Of a stretch of DNA of 64,000 nt, positions 33,436 through 39,639 are shown piece by piece; position 1 is the first letter of the stretch; each line of letters begins with the position of its first letter. Origin of the DNA: Treponema sp. UBA4873 (GTDB lineage Bacteria > Spirochaetota > Spirochaetia > Treponematales > Treponemataceae). Both the position numbers and the translations under genes were made by a program. A model generated the notes under the pieces. That model was not told where the DNA came from and ran no database searches. It worked only from the letters and a program-made list of their open reading frames with translations. Where the stretch lies: positions 62,001 through 126,000 of the forward strand of contig DHDP01000017.1 in assembly GCA_002399405.1 (NCBI GenBank), in the 5' to 3' direction.

Positions 33436-34335
33436 TTAAGGATACAGGTACAAATCAGCCGGAGGAGACGCGCTTTCCACCGATGTACAGACAAGCTGCA
33501 CTTCCGGCCGTCCCTGGTATTCACCCTGCTGCAGAATTCCCGTTACCGTAACCCAGCTGCCGTCCTGTATAAGGCCCGCAAACGGTCCGTCAGTGTCGTA
33601 CAGGCAGGTGAATCCGATGAGAGAAAGATCCGCGACGCAGCACGTCATGAGTTCCCGCGCTGGACAGAACATTCCCGGCCCGAACACCGACGGATCGGTG
33701 ACTACGCATCCTTTCATCGTAACCGACCATCCGATATACGACGACGTTTGATTTTCTATCTCTTTCACCCACCCGGCGCCATCCGTATCGCCGATAACTA
33801 TCAGCTTTTTCCCGGGGTAATATCCGCTGAGGGGACGCGCTGAAGACGCCGTAAATGCATGAAGAACTGCCCCACTGTACGATACGTCTGAGCCGGCGGC
33901 AGGAAACAAATCAGAATCCTGCTGTGATTCCCCCGCCTGAAGCTGCCCGTCAGGATACGGCTGAATCTGTGAATTGAACTGACGCAGTGTACTGATACCG
34001 CCCGACGCGGTGATTCCGACCGCTCCACTTTGCGGTATTCCCGGTTTCATGTACTGAAAGACCGGAATGCTGACAATAAATACAAGAATGAAAAATGCAG
34101 CCATATGAAAAAAATATTCCGCATCGTGATGCTGTGCGGCGCGCACCTGTTTGAGATTCTGCATTCCCCAGAGCAGGAAGACGACACCTGCACCTGCGAT
34201 AAACGGCTTGAGCCGGTGAACGACGAAAAACCGTGTTATATTGCTTGTTACTATGCCGACAAGCAGGATTCCGAGCCAGATAAAAATCGCGGTTTCCACT
34301 CCGGCCGCAATCGAATGTATCCGTTCATTTTTCAT
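33436..34335 (-). CDS. TIGR03943/DUF1980 (YcgQ-like) membrane protein
   Basis: 299 residues. Three or four N-terminal TM segments (ETAIFIWLGILLVGIVTSNITRFFV; FIAGAGVVFLLWGMQNL; AFFILVFIVSIPVFQY) are followed by a soluble C-terminal OB-like domain with WSVTMKGCVVTDPSVFG, CPARELMTCCVADLSLIGF and WVTVTGILQQG. The family always accompanies DUF318/YraQ-type permeases. The start at 34335 overlaps the permease stop (ATGA); the longer open frame upstream lies entirely inside that gene. With the Zur-like box ahead of the operon, a part in zinc handling is inferred. Confidence 0.85.
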   Translation of the reverse strand: MKNERIHSIAAGVETAIFIWLGILLVGIVTSNITRFFVVHRLKPFIAGAGVVFLLWGMQNLKQVRAAQHHDAEYFFHMAAFFILVFIVSIPVFQYMKPGIPQSGAVGITASGGISTLRQFNSQIQPYPDGQLQAGESQQDSDLFPAAGSDVSYSGAVLHAFTASSARPLSGYYPGKKLIVIGDTDGAGWVKEIENQTSSYIGWSVTMKGCVVTDPSVFGPGMFCPARELMTCCVADLSLIGFTCLYDTDGPFAGLIQDGSWVTVTGILQQGEYQGRPEVQLVCTSVESASPPADLYLYP

Positions 34336-35279
34336 AAAATTCGTACTCCGCCGCCGAACACGGCAAACACCGCCATCACGCAGAAACACTCGACGAATGT
34401 CGTAAGCAGCATGCGCAGCGACAGTTTCCACGAACACATACCGCCCAGCAGGACGGTGTTCTTTATATCCATCATAGGGCCGAAGACAAGAAACGCGAGC
34501 TGTGCGGCAGGAGGGAACGTCTTTCCGATGACGGAACAGACGACGGCGTCCGAAGACGAACACAGCGAAAGAACGTACGCCAGGCCCATCATGAGCGCAA
34601 TGGACAGAAACAGACCGGGACCGGACGGACGGACGTGCAGCGATAAAAACGGCGCGGTGCCGCCGCCCGTCAGCAGCTGAAACAACGTCGCAGCAGCAAT
34701 TCCCACTGTCTGCCAGCTGCCAGCCTCAATGAATTCACTGCGGCTGTACGAGACAACTGCGGAAACTTTCCCTGAAAACGACAGCCCGGAACCGGAAGCG
34801 CACTCATCGCACGTTTTCTGTTCTCTGTCAGCCGGTATGAAATCCGCTGATTTCTTTCCGAGGAACGTCAGCGCGACCAGAACGGAACAGACCATTCCGG
34901 AAAGCGAACGCGCAAGAACAATCCTCGTGTTTCCGCCGTATGCATACCACGTGGACAGCATGACGACGGGATTGATGATCGGAGCGGCAGTTAAAAAAGC
35001 GACTGCAGCCGGCAGCGGTATTCCTTTTTTTATCAGTGAACGGAACACCGGTACCGATGCGCAGTCGCAGACGGGCAGAAAAAAACCGCCGAGGATTCCG
35101 AAACAGATGCCCGAAACGGGATTACGCGGAAAAATCTTCTGCAGAAAGCCGTCGGGAACAACGACCTGTACGACCGCTGAAAAAATAATTCCCAGCAGCA
35201 GAAATGGAACAGCTTCGAGCCACGTTCCGGTAAAAAGGGTCAGTGCGTGGATAATAATCAGCCTCCTGGCCTTCTGCAA
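34332..35279 (-). CDS. DUF318/YraQ-family permease (YcgR-like)
   Basis: Up to 315 residues, about eight TM segments. Family hallmarks: LEAVPFLLLGIIFSAVVQ, GGFFLPVCDCASVPVFRSLIKKGIPLPAAVAFLTAAPIINPVV in the first repeat and SLCSSSDAVVCSVIG...AFLVFGPMMDIKN in the second. Substrates in the family range from organoarsenicals (ArsP) to unknown. There is no good start codon: TTG at 35279 has no Shine-Dalgarno sequence and lies inside a palindromic operator, while a perfect AGGAGG (35267-35262) points to an in-frame ATT (35255) or ATC (35252). The true start may therefore be a rare codon. First gene of a two-gene operon with the DUF1980 gene. Confidence 0.82.
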   Translation of the reverse strand: MQKARRLIIIHALTLFTGTWLEAVPFLLLGIIFSAVVQVVVPDGFLQKIFPRNPVSGICFGILGGFFLPVCDCASVPVFRSLIKKGIPLPAAVAFLTAAPIINPVVMLSTWYAYGGNTRIVLARSLSGMVCSVLVALTFLGKKSADFIPADREQKTCDECASGSGLSFSGKVSAVVSYSRSEFIEAGSWQTVGIAAATLFQLLTGGGTAPFLSLHVRPSGPGLFLSIALMMGLAYVLSLCSSSDAVVCSVIGKTFPPAAQLAFLVFGPMMDIKNTVLLGGMCSWKLSLRMLLTTFVECFCVMAVFAVFGGGVRIL

Positions 35280-35291
35280 ATTATTTGCAGA
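35273..35291. promoter_or_regulatory. Zur-like operator of the permease/DUF1980 operon
   Basis: Perfect palindrome TCTGCAAAT-T-ATTTGCAGA. The core TGCAAAT-n-ATTTGCA has the 7-1-7 form of Fur-family boxes and matches the half-site TGCAAAT ahead of znuA (57466). It begins about +8 to +11 relative to the predicted start site. Confidence 0.65.
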
Positions 35292-35305
35292 TTACTTAAA
35301 AATCA

Positions 35306-35334
35306 GGTATACACAGGAAACAGTCATTTGTCAA
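35306..35334 (-). promoter_or_regulatory. Promoter of the permease/DUF1980 operon
   Basis: Minus-strand TTGACA (35334-35329), 17 bp, TATACC (35311-35306). Confidence 0.7.
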
Positions 35335-35366
35335 CAGGAAAATACTTTCTCAGGAAGCGTACCATC

Positions 35367-35439
35367 TTGACACTATTTATAACCTGATATACTATGCATT
35401 ATATACTATGTTTTACATAGCTTTTAATACATAGTATAT
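35367..35439 (+). promoter_or_regulatory. Promoter and PadR-type operator
   Basis: TTGACA (35367-35372), 17 bp, TACTAT (35390-35395). Overlapping it, ATATACTATG occurs at 35387-35396 and 35401-35410 and inverted (CATAGTATAT) at 35430-35439; ACTATG..CATAG also forms a smaller palindrome at 35405-35420. PadR proteins bind such spaced inverted repeats, so autorepression is likely. Confidence 0.7.
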
Positions 35440-35473
35440 GCTGATTAACCGGTAATCAGAATCAAGGAGACAT

Positions 35474-35779
35474 ATGGATATTCAACGAAAAAAAGGTGTA
35501 ATTGAAATATGCGTGCTGGCGGCCCTGAAGAAAGGACCGTCGTACGGATACCGCATCATCAGCGACGTATCATCATGCATAGAAATCTCGGAATCCACGC
35601 TGTATCCAATACTCAGACGGCTTGAAGCAAACGGATGCGTCACGACCTACAGCGAAGAATACAACGGACGTACCAGGAAATACTACAAAATAGAACAGCC
35701 CGGGCTGGAAAAGGTACAGGCATTTCTCAATGAATCAGAGGAAATGCGTAAAATTTATACTTTTGCGGAAAATGCATAA
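35474..35779 (+). CDS. PadR-family transcriptional regulator
   Basis: 101 residues. KKGVIEICVLAALKKGPSYGYRIISDVSSCIEISESTLYPILRRLEANGCV is the PadR winged helix, followed by a short dimerisation helix. AAGGAG precedes the ATG. The next gene (12 bp downstream) encodes a DUF1700/DUF4097 protein, the standard partner of this PadR type, so the pair is probably an envelope- or stress-responsive module that represses itself. Confidence 0.9.
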   Translation: MDIQRKKGVIEICVLAALKKGPSYGYRIISDVSSCIEISESTLYPILRRLEANGCVTTYSEEYNGRTRKYYKIEQPGLEKVQAFLNESEEMRKIYTFAENA

Positions 35780-35791
35780 GGAGACAGAAAA

Positions 35792-36790
35792 ATGAATAAA
35801 GAAACATTCCTGCGGGAACTTACTGAAAATCTTGCATCACTGAGCACTGAAGAGCGGGAAAAAGTTGCCGCATACTATTCGGAAATGATCAGCGATAAAG
35901 TAGAAAACGGCGCTGCGGAAGAAGCGGTGATTCAGGACCTCGGCTCGCCATCTGAAATTGCGCAGCAGATTTGCGCCGAATACAGTAAAGCCGCGGAGAA
36001 TCAGCCATCCGGTAATACGGATACTGCAGCTCCGGTACCGTCGCAGTATACAGCTGCCGGAAATGTAAAGACGATTGTTCTCTCGGCCCAGAACATCCAC
36101 GTCGACGTCCGCAGCGTGCCGGCGGGAAACGTCCGCGTCCTGTTTGATCCGCTGCCGACCGACAAAGTTTCAGTATCGGAAGCGGACGGCGCGTATACGT
36201 TCACCCATTCTGTTCCGTTCCATCCGTTCAACTGGTTCGGGCTGTTCCGCTCTCACGGCGGCATTACCCTTGAAATACCGGAAACATTCAGCGGTGATGT
36301 TTCTGTTAAAACAGACAATGCAAGAATCACCGCGGAAAACCTCTGCCGTATAAAAAACGGAACATTCACAACGAACAACGCACGCGTCGTTGTCTCCGGA
36401 ACGGAATGCGAAAATCTGAGTGTCCGTACGTCCAACGGAAAGGCAGAGCTTGAAAACTGTTCCGGCAGCGTCTGCAAAGTTAAAACGAACAACAGCCGGA
36501 TTACGGCGCATACCTGCACATTCCCCGGCGGAATCGACTTACACACGGACAATGCTTCGATCAATGCAGACACGATAACAGCGGACAAAATCGTCTTTAA
36601 GACAAACAACGGTTCGATAAACGCGTCGATTATCGGCGATGCGCGCAGCTATGCGATACACAGCCATACGAGCAACGGGCAGAACAATCTGCCGGCAGAC
36701 TGGACGTTCCCCGGGCAGACGAAACAGCTGTCCGCAGAAACAGGCAACGCACACATCGCCGTACAGTTCGTTCCGGCAGACGTAAACTGA
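35792..36790 (+). CDS. DUF1700 (HAAS)-DUF4097 protein
   Basis: 332 residues. N-terminal HAAS-type helical domain (about 1-66: FLRELTENLASLSTEEREKVAAYYSEMISDKVENG, LGSPSEIAQQI), a Pro/Thr-rich linker, then DUF4097 beta-helix repeats (about 90-325) with serial units of the type VKTDNARITAEN / FTTNNARVVVSG / VRTSNGKAELEN / VKTNNSRITAH. Most relatives have a TM between the two parts; none is visible here, so this protein may be cytoplasmic. Function unknown; controlled by the adjacent PadR. Confidence 0.82.
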   Translation: MNKETFLRELTENLASLSTEEREKVAAYYSEMISDKVENGAAEEAVIQDLGSPSEIAQQICAEYSKAAENQPSGNTDTAAPVPSQYTAAGNVKTIVLSAQNIHVDVRSVPAGNVRVLFDPLPTDKVSVSEADGAYTFTHSVPFHPFNWFGLFRSHGGITLEIPETFSGDVSVKTDNARITAENLCRIKNGTFTTNNARVVVSGTECENLSVRTSNGKAELENCSGSVCKVKTNNSRITAHTCTFPGGIDLHTDNASINADTITADKIVFKTNNGSINASIIGDARSYAIHSHTSNGQNNLPADWTFPGQTKQLSAETGNAHIAVQFVPADVN

Positions 36791-36798
36791 TTCGTCGC

Positions 36799-36858
36799 GG
36801 ATACAGAACTCCGGTACATCAGCCGGCATGGTTCCTGCCTGCGGGCAGTTCTGTATCC
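36799..36858. terminator. Long hairpin between convergent genes
   Basis: GGATACAGAACT (36799-36810) pairs perfectly with AGTTCTGTATCC (36847-36858). The loop holds a second GCCGGCA..TGCCTGC-like stem. No T-run, so it is a possible rather than certain terminator. Confidence 0.5.
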
Positions 36859-36867
36859 GTCCTGTAC

Positions 36868-37191
36868 TTATTTACCCGTCAGGTTCGAATCATTCGTGTT
36901 GTCGAATACTTCATTAATGGTATGCTGAATAGTATACAACAAATCAGTCCGCAGTTTCTCTTTCGAAAAAAACGTAAGAGACTGTTTGTCGAACAGATCG
37001 AGCTCGTCTATTCCGAGCGCGCCTGCTATGCGTCCGAGCATTTTGAGTGAAGGAAAATTTTTACCGGATTCAATAAGAGCTATATAATTCGCCGACACGC
37101 CGGACAATTCCGCAAGTTTTTCCTGCGACAGCCCTTTCTCCTTGCGGTAACGCTTCATATTGTTTGAAAGACACTGCTGAAGTCTGTTCAT
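36868..37191 (-). CDS. XRE-family HTH regulator
   Basis: 107 residues. The N-terminal HTH_3 domain is MKRYRKEKGLSQEKLAELSGVSANYIALIESGKNFPSLKMLGRIAGALGI, followed by about 40 residues without a recognisable domain. GGGGA lies five bases before the ATG. No partner gene is adjacent on its strand. The upstream gap contains GTGGTG/CACCAC inverted repeats (37269-37290 and 37315-37320) that may be its own operator. Confidence 0.85.
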   Translation of the reverse strand: MNRLQQCLSNNMKRYRKEKGLSQEKLAELSGVSANYIALIESGKNFPSLKMLGRIAGALGIDELDLFDKQSLTFFSKEKLRTDLLYTIQHTINEVFDNTNDSNLTGK

Positions 37192-37409
37192 ATTTCCCCG
37201 GACTATAAGTAAAAAAGTGACTATATCAGTTTCCTATAAATGCCATTGGTTGACCATTGAATTGAGATGTGGTGATGGTTTTTACACCACACTATAATTT
37301 ATGTATTGTTTTCTCACCACGGATTTACATATCAGTACGCAGATAGATTTACGTAAAGTCTGATAAGGCTGCTTTTACCCGTCAGGATTTATAAAGGTAC
37401 CTAAATATA
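37192..37409. other. Intergenic region between xre and the MarR operon
   Basis: A/T-rich, no gene. It contains GTGGTG-ATGGTTTTTA-CACCAC (37269-37290), another CACCAC at 37315-37320, and the AGGTACCT half-site at 37395-37402 that belongs to the MarR operator set. Confidence 0.5.
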
Positions 37410-37489
37410 TTGACAAACGTGAGAATCCTTTGTATATTTAGTTCGGTACCTTAATATAAGGTACCGAATATTTTATGGAGGAGGTACCT
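37395..37489 (+). promoter_or_regulatory. Promoter and multi-copy GGTACC operator of the MarR/CDF/DtxR operon
   Basis: TTGACA (37410-37415), 17 bp, TATATT (37433-37438). A perfect 11-5-11 palindrome, TTCGGTACCTT-AATAT-AAGGTACCGAA (37442-37468), lies at the start site. The core AGGTACCT recurs upstream of the -35 (37395-37402) and directly before the start codon (37482-37489), where it overlaps the Shine-Dalgarno sequence. Four copies of one core around one promoter suggest cooperative autorepression. Confidence 0.75.
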
Positions 37490-38023
37490 ATGGATACACA
37501 CGAATCACTTGAAGCCATATTTCATGCGGCTTCCCGGCTGCTCGTCCGCAGAGAAATGACACTGCGCCGGGAATCCGGCTATTACGGCCGTCATTTCTCT
37601 GAAAGTCCCGGACAGCGCAGAATACTTGCGCTGCTCCGCCTGAAGAGTCCTGTTTCTCAGAAAGAACTGCTTGATGTATGCGGTATACGGCCCGCGTCGC
37701 TGAGCGAGCTGCTTAATAAAATGGAAAATGCAGGATATATCAGCAGGGAAAAAGATGAAACAGACAAACGCTCCGTGCTCGTATCGCTCACGGATGCGGG
37801 GCGCAAAGCCGCAGACGAATGGGAAGCGGATTCTTCCGGTGACGGATCCGGCATTTTTGACTGTCTTACCGGAGAGGAAAAGAATCAGCTGTCCGCAATT
37901 CTGCATAAACTGATTTCGAACTGGGCCCCGGAAGGGGGCGGTTCATACGACGAAAGAATGCATCGTTACCGCGGCCGTTTTCACGGATTTCCCTTTGATC
38001 AGAGAGGTGACACTTCGATATGA
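37490..38023 (+). CDS. MarR-family transcriptional regulator
   Basis: 177 residues. Winged helix: SPGQRRILALLRLKSPVSQKELLDVCGIRPASLSELLNKMENAGYISREKDETDKRSVLVSLTDAGRK, typical MarR. The C-terminus is extended and Gly/Arg-rich. An in-frame ATG at 37475 overlaps the Shine-Dalgarno sequence GGAGGAGG and is rejected in favour of 37490. The stop overlaps the CDF start (ATGA). It probably binds the GGTACC sites around its own promoter; whether it senses a metal is unknown. Confidence 0.87.
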   Translation: MDTHESLEAIFHAASRLLVRREMTLRRESGYYGRHFSESPGQRRILALLRLKSPVSQKELLDVCGIRPASLSELLNKMENAGYISREKDETDKRSVLVSLTDAGRKAADEWEADSSGDGSGIFDCLTGEEKNQLSAILHKLISNWAPEGGGSYDERMHRYRGRFHGFPFDQRGDTSI

Positions 38024-38664
38024 CTGCTGATATCAGCAAACAGGACATGCGGCTGCAGAAAGGTCTGCAGGCCGGTATTACCGGAATCATATTGAACGGC
38101 CTGCTTGCGCTCGGAAAACTCACCGTCGGAGCATTGTACGGAAACGTTGCTATTCTCTCCGACGGGGTGAACAATCTCACCGATGCGGGAACGTCCGTCG
38201 TCGCTGTTACAGGTTTTGCGGTTTCGGAGAAAAAACCGGACGAAGCTCACCCTGCCGGCTACTCGCGTATGGAATATATCTGCGGGCTGCTTGTTTCATT
38301 TCTTCTGTGCATATCCGCAGTATCACTCATGAAATCGGCGGTCGTTCACTGTATGGCAGGATATGCTGCAGGTCTCGCAGTCCCCTATCCGCTTCTTGCG
38401 GCCGTTCTCTGCAGCAGCATTGTAAAACTGTTTCTGGGCGCCATGACGGCAGCATCTAACGCTTCCGTACAGTCGGATCTGCTCAAGGGAATAGCAACCG
38501 ACAGTCTCATAGACTGCGGTATGACGGCTGCAACTGTTGCCGCCGTATTCATTTCTCCTATAGTCATGATGCCGCTTGATTCTATCGTCTGTATACCGGC
38601 TGCCGTATACATAGGAATTACAGGCGGAAAGATGGGGCTTGATAATATCAGAAAGCTGCTTTAG
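38020..38664 (+). CDS. Cation diffusion facilitator, membrane domain only
   Basis: 214 residues with five or six TM segments and no C-terminal cytoplasmic domain (typical CDFs are about 290-380). Motifs: AILSDGVNNLTDAG, HPAGYSRMEYI and GIATDSLIDCG. The transport site reads N51-x3-D55 in TM2 and D161-x3-D165 in TM5, the N/DxxxD plus DxxxD pattern associated with Mn2+-type CDFs rather than the HxxxD of zinc CDFs. The frame ends cleanly and the next gene follows after 17 bp, so it looks naturally short rather than frameshifted. With a DtxR/MntR-like regulator next to it, Mn2+ (or Fe2+) export is inferred. Confidence 0.8.
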   Translation: MTADISKQDMRLQKGLQAGITGIILNGLLALGKLTVGALYGNVAILSDGVNNLTDAGTSVVAVTGFAVSEKKPDEAHPAGYSRMEYICGLLVSFLLCISAVSLMKSAVVHCMAGYAAGLAVPYPLLAAVLCSSIVKLFLGAMTAASNASVQSDLLKGIATDSLIDCGMTAATVAAVFISPIVMMPLDSIVCIPAAVYIGITGGKMGLDNIRKLL

Positions 38665-38681
38665 CAGAAAAGAAGGATGCC

Positions 38682-39044
38682 GTGTATATTACACCGTCGA
38701 AAAAGAAATATCTGAGCGCGATAAAAAAGCTTCAGAATACTGAATCTGAATTGAAGGCCGTCGCTCTTGCACATTATCTGAACGTAAGTAAACCGAGCGT
38801 CTCAATCATGCTCCGTCAGCTTGAAAAAGACGGACTTGTGTGTCCTGCCGAAAGCGGCGGAAATCACTCGTTCAGATTATCCGATGCGGGAGAACGCACT
38901 GTCCGGCAGATTGAAACGCACTGCCGTATACTGGAAAAAATGTTCCGGTCATTCGGAGCTCCCGCAGCGGCTGCGAAGAAGGACGCGGCCTCCGTCGAGC
39001 CGTACCTGAGCGAGGAAACATACGCCGCACTCTGCTGCCGGTAA
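38682..39044 (+). CDS. DtxR/MntR-like metal-dependent regulator
   Basis: 120 residues starting at GTG, with AGAAGGA seven bases upstream. The N-terminal winged helix (KKYLSAIKKLQNTESELKAVALAHYLNVSKPSVSIMLRQLEKDGLV) and following helix (GERTVRQIETHCRILEKMF) match DtxR/MntR; the dimerisation region is shortened and ends in ALCCR. His and Cys in ETHCRILE sit where MntR has its metal-binding His. Last gene of the MarR-CDF operon. Confidence 0.8.
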   Translation: MYITPSKKKYLSAIKKLQNTESELKAVALAHYLNVSKPSVSIMLRQLEKDGLVCPAESGGNHSFRLSDAGERTVRQIETHCRILEKMFRSFGAPAAAAKKDAASVEPYLSEETYAALCCR

Positions 39045-39066
39045 CCGAGAGCGGCATATGCGCGTG

Positions 39067-39095
39067 TTGACTGTCCGGGTCATGAACAGTATTAT
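39067..39095 (+). promoter_or_regulatory. Promoter of the fluoride riboswitch/crcB transcript
   Basis: TTGACT (39067-39072), 17 bp, TATTAT (39090-39095), immediately ahead of the aptamer. Confidence 0.65.
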
Positions 39096-39103
39096 TAATT
39101 GTG

Positions 39104-39180
39104 AAAGGGAATGAAGTTCTCCCTTAAACGGTACCGGAAATGCTCCGTTTAGAACTGCACAAAAGCTGATGACTTCTGCA
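39104..39180 (+). ncRNA. Fluoride riboswitch (crcB motif)
   Basis: AAAGGGA-ATGAAGTTC-TCCCTT forms P1 and its loop; the strand CTGATGACTTCT closes the motif. The AAG in the loop ATGAAG is complementary to CTT of GACTTC, the pseudoknot of the class, and the conserved AUG...CUGAUG elements are present. Fluoride binding would stabilise this fold and prevent the downstream terminator, switching on the fluoride channel gene crcB. Confidence 0.9.
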
Positions 39181-39204
39181 CAAAGCGGGGCATCAGTTTT
39201 TTTT
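39166..39204 (+). terminator. Terminator of the fluoride riboswitch
   Basis: CTGATG (39166-39171), which is also the conserved 3' strand of the aptamer, pairs with CATCAG (39191-39196), followed by eight T. The shared strand makes aptamer and terminator exclusive. Confidence 0.85.
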
Positions 39205-39240
39205 GTTTAAAAAAAACAATCCCCGACAAGGAGTTTTGCC

Positions 39241-39630
39241 ATGTATAAAAACATACTGTGCGTTGCGGCAGGCGGAGCGCTCGGATCGCTGCTGCGGTAC
39301 GGCATAAGCACGATTCCGGTAAAAACGGATTTTCCCGTGCAGACTTTCGTAACGAACATAATCGGGGCGCTGCTCGTCGGATTTATTACGACATTCGTCG
39401 TTCTCCGTGCAGAACAGTCAGGCGGCAGGGTTTCCGCACGGCTGCTTCTGCTGCTCAAAACAGGATTCTGCGGCGGATTTACGACATTCTCAACGCTTTC
39501 GCTTGAAACGCTCTCTCTGTTTGAAAAAGGCCGATGTACGATGGGCACCGTGTATGCGCTTCTGAGTCTTTCAGCGGGAGTCGGCGCCGTGCTGCTCGGC
39601 GAATTTCTCGCAGAGCTTGCAGCCGACTGA
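39241..39630 (+). CDS. crcB: Fluoride channel FluC/CrcB
   Basis: 129 residues, four TM segments. GGALGSLLRYGIS, TFVTNIIGALLVGF (the conserved Asn) and GFCGGFTTFSTLSLE (the Phe-rich filter and TTFSTFS sequence) are diagnostic. Works as an antiparallel dimer exporting F- down its electrochemical gradient. AAGGAG precedes the ATG. Controlled by the riboswitch directly upstream. Its end is 9 bp from the convergent chemoreceptor operon. Confidence 0.95.
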   Translation: MYKNILCVAAGGALGSLLRYGISTIPVKTDFPVQTFVTNIIGALLVGFITTFVVLRAEQSGGRVSARLLLLLKTGFCGGFTTFSTLSLETLSLFEKGRCTMGTVYALLSLSAGVGAVLLGEFLAELAAD

Positions 39631-39639
39631 CACCCCCTG

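Noticed and set aside
34336..34563. Longer start for the DUF1980 gene
   Set aside because: The extension lies entirely inside the upstream permease gene; the ATGA overlap at 34332-34335 is the natural start.
36880..36900. GGTTCGAATC resembling a tRNA T-arm
   Set aside because: It lies inside the XRE regulator gene and no acceptor stem or anticodon arm surrounds it. No tRNA was found in the window.
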